Shown in pieces: positions 47,157 to 55,282 of a DNA stretch of 64,000 bases. The stretch is from Bacillota bacterium (GTDB lineage: Bacteria; Bacillota; Dethiobacteria; DTU022; UBA8154): assembly GCA_012728375.1 (NCBI GenBank), contig JAAYFF010000012.1, positions 1 to 64,000 of the forward strand, read 5' to 3'. Position numbers and translations under genes: made by a program. Positions within the stretch are counted from its first letter, which is position 1, and the number at the start of each line of letters is the position of its first letter. A model generated the notes under the pieces. It was not told where the DNA came from. It made no database searches and saw nothing but the letters and a program-made list of their open reading frames with translations.

Positions 47157-49304
47157 ATGAAAAAAGTGAGCTTGCTGCTTGCGGTTTTGCTGTTGTTGAA
47201 TGTTTTAGGGTTGGGGGCCTTTTCTTCGGCACTGGCTGCCGGTTCTCCGCGGGCGCCGGAAGGATTGGAGGCAAAGGCAGTATCAGGTTCGGTAATTGAC
47301 CTGTCCTGGAGCGACAGATCCAATGATGAAATAGGGTTTATCATTGAGAGAAGTGCGGCGGAAAATGGGGATTACGTTCCGATCCATACCGTTGGCCGGA
47401 ATGTAAAGGTGTTTTCCGATACGGGCCTGACGCCCGGCACCGTTTACTGGTACCGTGTAAAAGCTTACAATAAAGCAGGTGTTTCTGAGCCCTCTAATGC
47501 GGCTTTCGCGGCTACTTTTGCGCCTCCTCCTGCAGCGCCGGCGGGGCTGAAAGCTACAGCCGCTACGGACACGCAGATTAATTTATCCTGGACGGACAGG
47601 TCCGATAATGAAGCAGGGTTTAAAATTGAAAGGAAGACGGGTGAGGGCGATTTTCAAGAAATTGCCGATGTAGGCGCAAATATTGCCTTTTATGCGGATA
47701 CGGGCCTCACTCCGGGAGTTGCCTATACTTACCGGGTCAGGGCCTATAACATCGGAGGAGTTTCGGATTACTCCAACACCGCGGGTGCGGTGACAGGAGG
47801 TGTGCCTTCTGCTCCCCAAGATCTGAAGGCTGCGGCCTCGGGCGCACAGATCAGGCTGACCTGGAAAGATACATCCAATAACGAGGCCGGGTTTAAGATC
47901 GAAAGAAAGGCGGGCAGTGGGGATTTTGTGCAAATTGACGCTGTCAAGGCAAACAGCACGGCATATCTTGATACGGATGTAACTGCAGGGGTGCTTTATA
48001 CTTACAGGGTTAGGGCGTACAACGATGCGGGTGATTCGGGATATTCGGCGGAGGCTTCCTCCGCGCTGGAATCCGCCCCCGCGGCGCCCTCCAATCTGAC
48101 TGCCGTGCCGGTTTCCAAATACCAGATAAAATTGACCTGGACCGACAACGCCAGTAATGAAGAGGGTTTCAAAATTGAAAGAAGGACGGAAGGGGGAAAG
48201 TACGTTCAGATCGCTGAGGTTGAGCATAATACGACAACCTATACCGATTCCTGGCTTTCTCCCAATAAGACGTATTATTACCGGGTGAGGGCCTACAATT
48301 CCAGGGGCCACTCCGAGTATTCAAACGAATCGTCCGCGGTTACGGGAGTGGTCCCCGCGGCCCCGTCGGACCTTGCAGCTGAAGCTGTTTCCCGCTCCCA
48401 AATTACTCTTTCCTGGAAGGACAATTCCGATAATGAAACGGGATTTAAAATTGAGCGAAGGACTTCCGGCGGCAGCTATGTCCAGATTGCCACCTTGGGA
48501 GCCAATAAGAGATCTTACACCGATACAGGCCTTTCGCCCAACACTTCTTACTACTACAGGGTAAGGGCCTACAACTCTGTGGGTAATTCGCCTTATTCCA
48601 ACGAGGTGGTAGTTTCCACCGGTGTACCTGCCGCGCCAACCGGGCTGACGGCAACGGCTGTGTCTGAAAACGCCATTATGTTGACCTGGGAGGATAATGC
48701 CTCCAATGAAACGGGGTTTAAGATTGAAAGGAAAACCTCCGGCGGCAGTTTTGCACAGGTTGCCACGGCCGGAGCGAATACAAGGGTATACTACGATAAC
48801 GGTCTTGCCGCCGACACAGTATACTATTACCGGGTAAGGGCGTACAATTCCGCCGGCAATTCGCCCTATTCAAGCGAAGTCAAAGCTGCCACACCTGCTG
48901 AAGCTCAACATGTAATTGTCCTTCATGTGGGCAAGACCGCCTATTATGTTGACAACCAGCGCCGGGTAATGGATACTGTACCCATTATAAGGGAAAATAG
49001 GACTTTTCTACCCATCAGGTATGTGGCCGAACCCCTTGGCGCAGCCCTGACCTGGGACGCCGCTCAGCAAAAGGTGACCATAACTTTTAAGGGCAAGGTT
49101 ATCGAACTCTGGATAGGGAGCAACGCGGCCAGGGTGGACGGCAAGATGGTGAGCATTGATCCCGAAAATCCCAATGTCAAGCCCCTCATCGTCCCGCCGG
49201 GGAGAACGATGCTTCCACTGAGGTTTATCAGCGAAAACCTGGGCTGCCGGGTGGACTGGAATTCAAAGACGCAGCAAATAACAGTCACCTACCCAGCCCC
49301 ATGA
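47157..49304 (+). CDS. Secreted protein with six fibronectin type III repeats and C-terminal copper-amine-oxidase N-terminal-like domain
   Basis: Six units '..L.W.DNS.NE.GFKIERK...G....Y.DTGL...T.YYYRVRAYNS.G.S.YS'; C-term 'PIIRENRTFLPIRYVAEPLGAALTWD'. Confidence 0.92.
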   Translation: MKKVSLLLAVLLLLNVLGLGAFSSALAAGSPRAPEGLEAKAVSGSVIDLSWSDRSNDEIGFIIERSAAENGDYVPIHTVGRNVKVFSDTGLTPGTVYWYRVKAYNKAGVSEPSNAAFAATFAPPPAAPAGLKATAATDTQINLSWTDRSDNEAGFKIERKTGEGDFQEIADVGANIAFYADTGLTPGVAYTYRVRAYNIGGVSDYSNTAGAVTGGVPSAPQDLKAAASGAQIRLTWKDTSNNEAGFKIERKAGSGDFVQIDAVKANSTAYLDTDVTAGVLYTYRVRAYNDAGDSGYSAEASSALESAPAAPSNLTAVPVSKYQIKLTWTDNASNEEGFKIERRTEGGKYVQIAEVEHNTTTYTDSWLSPNKTYYYRVRAYNSRGHSEYSNESSAVTGVVPAAPSDLAAEAVSRSQITLSWKDNSDNETGFKIERRTSGGSYVQIATLGANKRSYTDTGLSPNTSYYYRVRAYNSVGNSPYSNEVVVSTGVPAAPTGLTATAVSENAIMLTWEDNASNETGFKIERKTSGGSFAQVATAGANTRVYYDNGLAADTVYYYRVRAYNSAGNSPYSSEVKAATPAEAQHVIVLHVGKTAYYVDNQRRVMDTVPIIRENRTFLPIRYVAEPLGAALTWDAAQQKVTITFKGKVIELWIGSNAARVDGKMVSIDPENPNVKPLIVPPGRTMLPLRFISENLGCRVDWNSKTQQITVTYPAP

Positions 49305-49344
49305 AGCATAGGGACGGTTCTCGTGCTTCGCTATAGCCCGAAAG

Positions 49345-49378
49345 GCCCGGAAGAAAGATAAATCTTCCGGGCTTTTTC
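49345..49378. terminator. Terminator hairpin, copy 1 of 26-bp repeat
   Basis: GCCCGGAAGAAAGATAAATCTTCCGGGC-TTTTT. Confidence 0.8.
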
Positions 49379-49608
49379 TAAAAAAAGAGGAGTTCATCAG
49401 CAAGTGCTCTATCCCAAATATGCCGTTCTTTCAGCTCTTCTTCCCATTGCTCAGTGTTTTGCTTGAGTGCCAGAAAAGCTTTGTTTGCTTCTTCCAACAA
49501 CAGCTTACGCCGGTACTCTTCTACAGATTTCTCCAGTATTTCTTGCATGGTCATGCCGGTTTGTTCAGCTGTTTGCCGCAATGATTTCCAGGTCTTTTTG
49601 GTAACCAC
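49378..49608 (-). CDS. RHH-type antitoxin-like protein, orphan
   Basis: 'KKTWKSLRQTAEQTGMTMQEILEKSVEEYRRKLLLEEANKAFLALKQNTEQWEEELKERHIWDRALADEL'. Confidence 0.65.
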   Translation of the reverse strand: MVTKKTWKSLRQTAEQTGMTMQEILEKSVEEYRRKLLLEEANKAFLALKQNTEQWEEELKERHIWDRALADELLFF

Positions 49609-49674
49609 TTTTTTTGAAAAGTTTATTTGATAAATAACCCTGTAGTCACCGACTCGTAGCCTGTATATAGCTTC
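49609..49674 (-). pseudogene. RelE toxin C-terminal fragment
   Basis: 'EAIYRLRVGDYRVIYQINFSKK' in frame with and upstream of the 76-aa ORF. Confidence 0.65.
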
Positions 49675-49680
49675 TCAATT

Positions 49681-49866
49681 CTATAAGACCCCATCGGTTC
49701 TTAACTTTTCCTTCAATTTTTTAAAGCTTATTGTCGGTTCATCACGACGCTCAGCAGCAACGGCTAAATCATGAAGGTCTTCTAATATATTTTTGTACTT
49801 TTGATATGGAATAACTACAGCCCTTTTTTTGCCTTTTCTATCCACAATATAACGGTGTGGTTGCAT
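49681..49866 (-). CDS. Phd/YefM-like antitoxin
   Basis: 'MQPHRYIVDRKGKKRAVVIPYQKYKNILEDLHDLAVAAERRDEPTISFKKLKEKL'. Confidence 0.7.
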   Translation of the reverse strand: MQPHRYIVDRKGKKRAVVIPYQKYKNILEDLHDLAVAAERRDEPTISFKKLKEKLRTDGVL

Positions 49867-49961
49867 TTTTTCACCTACATATACTAAAAATATAAATATT
49901 AACGTTTGCTTAATTATAACATATGGCTAATACAAAATAAAAGCAGGGGGCTATTTACAAA

Positions 49962-49987
49962 GCCCGGAAGAAAGATAAATCTTCCGG
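49962..49987 (+). repeat. Copy 2 of 26-bp terminator-hairpin repeat
   Basis: GCCCGGAAGAAAGATAAATCTTCCGG identical to 49345-49370. Confidence 0.85.
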
Positions 49988-50084
49988 ACCTTCCATTATT
50001 AATCTCTGAGCAGTTACTATTATTTTTCTTATATGCCAGAGCATAAAAGAAACTTGTATCGGCAAAAATGAGCTTTATTGTTAA

Positions 50085-50219
50085 TCACCGCTTATAAAGG
50101 CGTTCGTCAATGTTTCTGCTGTTTGCACCAGGATTATTAGTAGCTGTTTTTTTACGCTCGGCCAAGTTGCGCAGATATTGATAATGCCAGTCTTCAAGAA
50201 GTACTTGAACTCTACACAC
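50085..50219 (-). pseudogene. Truncated RHH/CopG-like antitoxin small ORF (44 aa, GTG start)
   Basis: AAGGAGG-7nt-GTG; 'MCRVQVLLEDWHYQYLRNLAERKKTA...'; RHH N-terminal pattern. Confidence 0.45.
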
Positions 50220-50298
50220 AGCGCTACCTCCTTACACATTACACAATAAGTATGATTTATAATTATGATATTGTCAACGAAACATATAAAGGCTTTTA

Positions 50299-51339
50299 TT
50301 AAAAAAACATTTTGGCGATTTTTAGTATTCCCTGTTTCCAGGGGACCCGGTGTGAAACCCCCGTTTTGCCGGCAAAAGAGGAGGCATTGTCCAGGTACCA
50401 CTTAAAGTTGCGGATGAGGGCCTGCTGATTGGAATACTGCGGGGCAAAGCCGAGGAGATTTTCCGCTTTTTCTATGGAAACGAAGGAATCTTTGAACGCT
50501 GTTTCGTAAACCCACTTGTACAGGGGCGACAGGTGCAAAAATTCCAGGAGGCGCAGTATGAAAACCAGCGGTCCTGCGGGGAGGGTGATAATTCTTTTCC
50601 CAAAACCCGCGTAGTCCAGGACAGCCTGGAAGTCTTCCTTCATGGTGGCAAACTCTTTGGCACCGATGTTGAAGGTGTCGTTTGCTGTCTTTTCGTCGGC
50701 TGTTGCCGCCAGGTAGACGGCTGCGCAGAGGTCTTCCACGTCCAGGAGCTGGTAACGGTTTTTCCCGCTTCCGGGCAAGGGAAAGTTTTTTCCGTCTTTG
50801 GCCCAATCGTAGAGCAGGGCAAAGACGCCAAGCCTTTCCGGGCCGATAAAAGATTTCGGCCGGATAATGGGGATGCACATGCCTTTTTTACGGTACTGCA
50901 GGCAAATTTCTTCTGCCATTATTTTCGCTCTGCCGTAATGCCCCACTCCGCTCAATGGGTCGTCTTCCTTAATGGGATGATGATCCGGGATGCCGTAAAC
51001 AGCGGTGGAGGAAATGTGGATCACTCTTGTTATGTTATTTTGGAGCGCTGCCTGCAGGACATTGCCGGTGCCGTCAACATCCGTGGAATAAATGTCCGCC
51101 GCAGTGTAGAGCGGCAGCGCGGCTGCCGCATGGACGATTATATCCATGCCTGCCGCGGCTTTGCCCACTGTCTTGGGGTCGCGAATGTCCCCTGTTATGG
51201 CTTCGACCTGCCCTTTTTCCGGGTAATCGAACTCGGCAATATCCAGCGTCCTGACATAGTGCCCCCGCCTGAGCAGGTACCTGGCCAGATTGATTCCCAG
51301 AAAACCCGATCCGCCTGTGATTAGATATCTACTGGCTAT
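50299..51339 (-). CDS. NAD-dependent epimerase/dehydratase; probable non-AUG (ATA) start
   Basis: Rossmann '[31 protein letters not shown]' lies upstream of first Met of ORF track; GGGAGG 9-10 nt before ATA. Confidence 0.75.
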   Translation of the reverse strand: MASRYLITGGSGFLGINLARYLLRRGHYVRTLDIAEFDYPEKGQVEAITGDIRDPKTVGKAAAGMDIIVHAAAALPLYTAADIYSTDVDGTGNVLQAALQNNITRVIHISSTAVYGIPDHHPIKEDDPLSGVGHYGRAKIMAEEICLQYRKKGMCIPIIRPKSFIGPERLGVFALLYDWAKDGKNFPLPGSGKNRYQLLDVEDLCAAVYLAATADEKTANDTFNIGAKEFATMKEDFQAVLDYAGFGKRIITLPAGPLVFILRLLEFLHLSPLYKWVYETAFKDSFVSIEKAENLLGFAPQYSNQQALIRNFKWYLDNASSFAGKTGVSHRVPWKQGILKIAKMFF

Positions 51340-51366
51340 AGCTCAAAACCTCCCTTATGCTTTTTG

Positions 51367-52350
51367 TTATGGCGTTTTGGTTTTAAAAAATTCCCTTTGG
51401 ACCAGCGCAAGCCCCGCAATACCGATGAGGACTCCCAGCCAGAGGGTTGAAAACCTGGTGATAATGGTGGCTGCTGCCGCTATTTCGCTGCTGATCCCCG
51501 TCAGCAGCAGGATGGCCATGATACTCCCTTCCGCGACGCCGAGACCGCCGGGTAAAAAGGAGAGCGCTCCCAAAAGGGAGGAAAAGGATACGGCAAAAAA
51601 CGAAGCCAGGAGGGATATCTCCCCGCCCAGCGCGATAACGGCAAGGTAAACGACAAAGCCCTCGAACCCCCAGGAGATGACCCCGATCCCCACGGCAAAA
51701 AGGAGGCTGCGCGGTGCCAGCAGGATCTTGGCGCTGCGCTGAAATCCGGTGATAAAGAGGATACCCCTTTGAAGTAATTTGTTTTTGCTTAAGACTGCCG
51801 TCTTTTCCACCAGGAAATTAAACAGACCGTCAACATGAAAGAAAAGGATGAACAAAAACAGTATGGCCGCAGAGACGGGGACCACAATTTTGCCGTAAGG
51901 GTAAGCCAAAAACCCGCAAAAGGCCAGGACAACCACTGCCAGCGCATCTGTTACCCTCTCTGCCATGACGATGGAGCTTGTCCGGCTTACCGGAGCATTC
52001 ATATGCTCCTTTAAAAGGTAGCATTTCAACAGTTCGCCCAGCTTCCCCGGGGTAATGGTCATGCTCAGCCCGCTGAGAAAAATGTACCTGTTCATGCGGG
52101 GATCGGGAAAAATGCCGGTCAGTTTCAGGTAGTAGTTCCATTTAATAAAGCGGAAGAAATAGTTTAAAGGGGCAAGAAGCAGGATCAAAGGAAGAAACCT
52201 GAGATCCATATTGTAATAGACTTGGAGGACATTTTTAAAGTCAGCCATGATCATTAAGGCAGCAATAACGGAAACGCCGAACACCAAGCCCGTAAAAAGC
52301 GGTTTTTTTAATTTGCGCAAGAAATCTTTTGTTTCGGTCATCTTAGCCAA
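51367..52350 (-). CDS. Lysylphosphatidylglycerol synthase TM-region/flippase-like (UPF0104) membrane protein
   Basis: 'NRYIFLSGLSMTITPGKLGELLKCYLLKEHMNAPVSRTSSIVMAERVTDALAVV', 'FLPGGLGVAEGSIMAILLL'. Confidence 0.88.
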   Translation of the reverse strand: MAKMTETKDFLRKLKKPLFTGLVFGVSVIAALMIMADFKNVLQVYYNMDLRFLPLILLLAPLNYFFRFIKWNYYLKLTGIFPDPRMNRYIFLSGLSMTITPGKLGELLKCYLLKEHMNAPVSRTSSIVMAERVTDALAVVVLAFCGFLAYPYGKIVVPVSAAILFLFILFFHVDGLFNFLVEKTAVLSKNKLLQRGILFITGFQRSAKILLAPRSLLFAVGIGVISWGFEGFVVYLAVIALGGEISLLASFFAVSFSSLLGALSFLPGGLGVAEGSIMAILLLTGISSEIAAAATIITRFSTLWLGVLIGIAGLALVQREFFKTKTP

Positions 52351-53294
52351 TCCAGATAGAGGATGAAAATGCTGACAAGCGCCCAGAGTATTATATTGAC
52401 GAGCGTCGGTGTATCGCGAAGCAAGATTTCCTCCGGGTTTTCGCCCAGTTTTTCATTGTGCACGAGATAGAGATAACGGAAAATGCCGTAAATGACAAAG
52501 GGTATCGTCAACATGTACAGGGAGGAGCGGCTTGCGGTAAAAGTATAAAGGGAATAGGCCAGAATGGTGGCTGCGGTCACAATGGAGATGAGCTGGTCGA
52601 GATATTGGACGGGATAGTGCTCCAGCACTTTGCGGTGCCATTTCCCGTTATCCTCCAGGTTGATGGATTCCTGCCGCCTTTTTGTGAGCGCGAGAAAGAG
52701 GGCCAGAAGCAGCGTGCAGACCAGTAGCCACGGTGAGATTTCCACATTTATGGCCGCTCCCCCGGCCGCGGCCCGCAGCAAAAAACCGAAGGCAATGGCA
52801 AAAACATCGAGTATGACCGTATATTTAAGCCACAGCGAGTAGGCAAGGCATAAAGCAAAATAAATCAGGCCCATGACCAGAAAAAGAGTGTTGATCGACC
52901 AGGCCAGGAAAAGGGAAACGAGAAGGAGAATGATCAGCACGCCCGCGGCCTGCCTAATCCCTATTTTTCCGGCGGCAAGGGGGCGGTGCCTTTTTCGGGG
53001 GTGTTTTCTGTCTTCTTCAATATCGACGATGTCGTTGACGATATAAACGCATGAGGAGAGAAGGCAAAAGGAGACGAAAGCTATCAGCGAGTCAAGGAGC
53101 AGATTCAATTTAAAAAGGTTCAGGGAAAAGATAAGGCCTGCAAAAAGGAGCAGGTTTTTTGTCCACTGCCGGGGGCGCAGCAGCAAGAGGATATCGGCGG
53201 CCTTGAAGGTCATTGTCATCACGCTTTCATTGCAAGATAGCCGGGCGGGTGATATAATTTCAGTAACATACATTAACTTTTGAGCAGTTCCCAA
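52338..53294 (-). CDS. UbiA prenyltransferase, decaprenyl-phosphate phosphoribosyltransferase-like
   Basis: 'LLLRPRQWTKNLLLFAGLIFS', 'VNDIVDIEEDRKHPRKRHRPLAAGKI'. Confidence 0.88.
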   Translation of the reverse strand: MGTAQKLMYVTEIISPARLSCNESVMTMTFKAADILLLLRPRQWTKNLLLFAGLIFSLNLFKLNLLLDSLIAFVSFCLLSSCVYIVNDIVDIEEDRKHPRKRHRPLAAGKIGIRQAAGVLIILLLVSLFLAWSINTLFLVMGLIYFALCLAYSLWLKYTVILDVFAIAFGFLLRAAAGGAAINVEISPWLLVCTLLLALFLALTKRRQESINLEDNGKWHRKVLEHYPVQYLDQLISIVTAATILAYSLYTFTASRSSLYMLTIPFVIYGIFRYLYLVHNEKLGENPEEILLRDTPTLVNIILWALVSIFILYLDWLR

Positions 53295-53373
53295 TACTTA
53301 ACTACGTCGTCAAAGGCGAATGTCCTTCTTTTTATTTGCAAGTTAATCAAAACTCTGCCGAGAGGTAACGGAT

Positions 53374-54384
53374 ATGACGCTGCTGGTCACCGGGGCCGCA
53401 GGCTTTATCGGCTTCCATTTGAGCAAAAGACTGCTTGAAAGCGGGTTTAACGTTGTCGGACTGGATAATCTCAACGACTATTACGATGTGAGGCTGAAGG
53501 AAAGCCGTCTGGCCCTGTTGCAGAAATTCAGCGGTTTTGCTTTTGTTAAAGCCTCCCTGGAGGAGCAAGAGGCGATAGACCGGCTCTTTTCTAAATATGC
53601 TTTTTCCTGCGTCTTCAACCTGGCCGCGCAGGCCGGGGTGCGTTACAGCATGGAAAATCCTCGCGCTTATATCGACTCCAATATCGCGGGGTTTTTGAAT
53701 ATTCTTGAAGCATGCCGCAGCCACCGGGTGGAGCACCTCATCTTTGCCTCATCCAGTTCTGTTTATGGAGCAAACCGGACCAGACCCTTCTCCGTACACC
53801 ACAACGTGGACCATCCCGTCAGCCTTTATGCTGCCACCAAAAAGGCGGGCGAGCTGATGGCGCACACTTACAGCAGCCTTTACGGACTGCCGGTGACGGG
53901 GCTGCGCTTTTTTACCGTGTACGGACCCTGGGGCAGGCCTGATATGGCCTATTTTTCTTTTACCAGGGCTATTCTGGAGGGAAAACCCATCAAAGTTTTT
54001 AATTACGGAAAGATGAAGCGCGATTTTACATATATTGACGATATCGTGGAGGGGATTGTTCGGCTCATAGACAGGGTTCCGCAGCCGGATCCGCACTGGG
54101 ACGGGACGCGGCCGCACCCCGGGCGGAGCTGCGCGCCTTACCGCATCTACAACATCGGCAACAACCGGCCGGTGGAGCTCCTCTATTTTATCGAAGTGCT
54201 GGAAAGGAACCTGGGGAAGAAGGCAAAAAAGGAGCTGCTGCCCATGCAGCCCGGAGAAGTGCCGGAGACGTATGCTGATATTGACGACCTGACCCGGGAG
54301 ACCGGCTTCCGCCCGAAAACGGGCATTGAGGAAGGGATCGAAAAATTTGTGGCCTGGTATAAAGATTACTACAAGGCATTTTAG
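53374..54384 (+). CDS. UDP-glucuronate 4-epimerase-like NAD-dependent epimerase, copy 2
   Basis: Near-identical to 30711-31724 product. Confidence 0.93.
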   Translation: MTLLVTGAAGFIGFHLSKRLLESGFNVVGLDNLNDYYDVRLKESRLALLQKFSGFAFVKASLEEQEAIDRLFSKYAFSCVFNLAAQAGVRYSMENPRAYIDSNIAGFLNILEACRSHRVEHLIFASSSSVYGANRTRPFSVHHNVDHPVSLYAATKKAGELMAHTYSSLYGLPVTGLRFFTVYGPWGRPDMAYFSFTRAILEGKPIKVFNYGKMKRDFTYIDDIVEGIVRLIDRVPQPDPHWDGTRPHPGRSCAPYRIYNIGNNRPVELLYFIEVLERNLGKKAKKELLPMQPGEVPETYADIDDLTRETGFRPKTGIEEGIEKFVAWYKDYYKAF

Positions 54385-54566
54385 CAAATTGAAGAAATAT
54401 TTTTGACGCTGGATAGGGTGCAGTGGTGTGCAGTCCCAATTTGGGCATACTATTATTGACGAAAAATTGTTAGTCGAATGGTTGCCGGTTTTAAGCGAAC
54501 GCTTTGCAAATGGAGTTTATGCAGTAAAGCCATTACTAGTTGGCAGAATGCGGGAGTACGATCACA

Positions 54567-54968
54567 ATGAATCCAAAAGAAATGCGCTGGCGCCAGCGGT
54601 TTGAAAATTTTGAAAAAGCCTATCGTCAATTTGACTCAGCTGTACAAAATTTTGAAAATCTTAATGTGCTCGAAAAGGAAGGCCTGATTCAAAGGTTTGA
54701 GTATACATTCGAACTGGCCTGGAAAACCCTTAAGGATTATTTAGAGTCTCAAGGAGTACAGGTTTCTTTTCCAAGGGAAGTAATAAAAGCATCCTTTCAC
54801 TATGGCTTGATCAAGGACGGCGAAACGTGGATGGACATGCTGGAAAAAAGGAATTTATTGGCTCATACTTATGACGAAGAGCGTTTTCAATTTGCGGTGA
54901 GGAAGGTTAAAGATAGTTATTATGCAGCAATAACGCAGGTATATCGTGATCTGGGGGCAAAAAAATAA
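54567..54968 (+). CDS. HI0074/HEPN-like nucleotidyltransferase substrate-binding protein
   Basis: 'RFENFEKAYRQFDSAVQNF...FEYTFELAWKTLKDYLESQG...RNLLAHTYDEE'. Confidence 0.88.
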   Translation: MNPKEMRWRQRFENFEKAYRQFDSAVQNFENLNVLEKEGLIQRFEYTFELAWKTLKDYLESQGVQVSFPREVIKASFHYGLIKDGETWMDMLEKRNLLAHTYDEERFQFAVRKVKDSYYAAITQVYRDLGAKK

Positions 54969-55282
54969 TGTTCGGAATACCAAAAAAAAGTATGGATTTA
55001 ATTACCGGGGCCTTGTCAGCATTCCCGGAGATTGAAAAAGCATCTTTTTTTGGAAGCCGAGCCATGGGCAATTATAAAAACGGATCCGATGTTGATCTGG
55101 TTGTCTACGGTTCCCGGCTGACCCCGGAGATGTTGAACCGCCTGAGCAGGCAATTAAACGAAGAATTGCCTTTAGCTTATTATTTTGATCTTGTTCATTA
55201 CGATACTTTACAGCAGGGGGCTTTAAAGGACCATATCGATGAATATGCAAAATGCTTTTACAAATGCCCGCAAACAAATTAA
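54968..55282 (+). CDS. MNT-type minimal nucleotidyltransferase
   Basis: 'FFGSRAMGNYKNGSDVDLVVYG'. Confidence 0.88.
   Translation: MFGIPKKSMDLITGALSAFPEIEKASFFGSRAMGNYKNGSDVDLVVYGSRLTPEMLNRLSRQLNEELPLAYYFDLVHYDTLQQGALKDHIDEYAKCFYKCPQTN

Noticed and set aside
47157-49304. FN3 tandem repeats as a CRISPR or satellite array
   Set aside because: Repeats are about 92-aa coding domains with codon-level divergence, not non-coding direct repeats with spacers.
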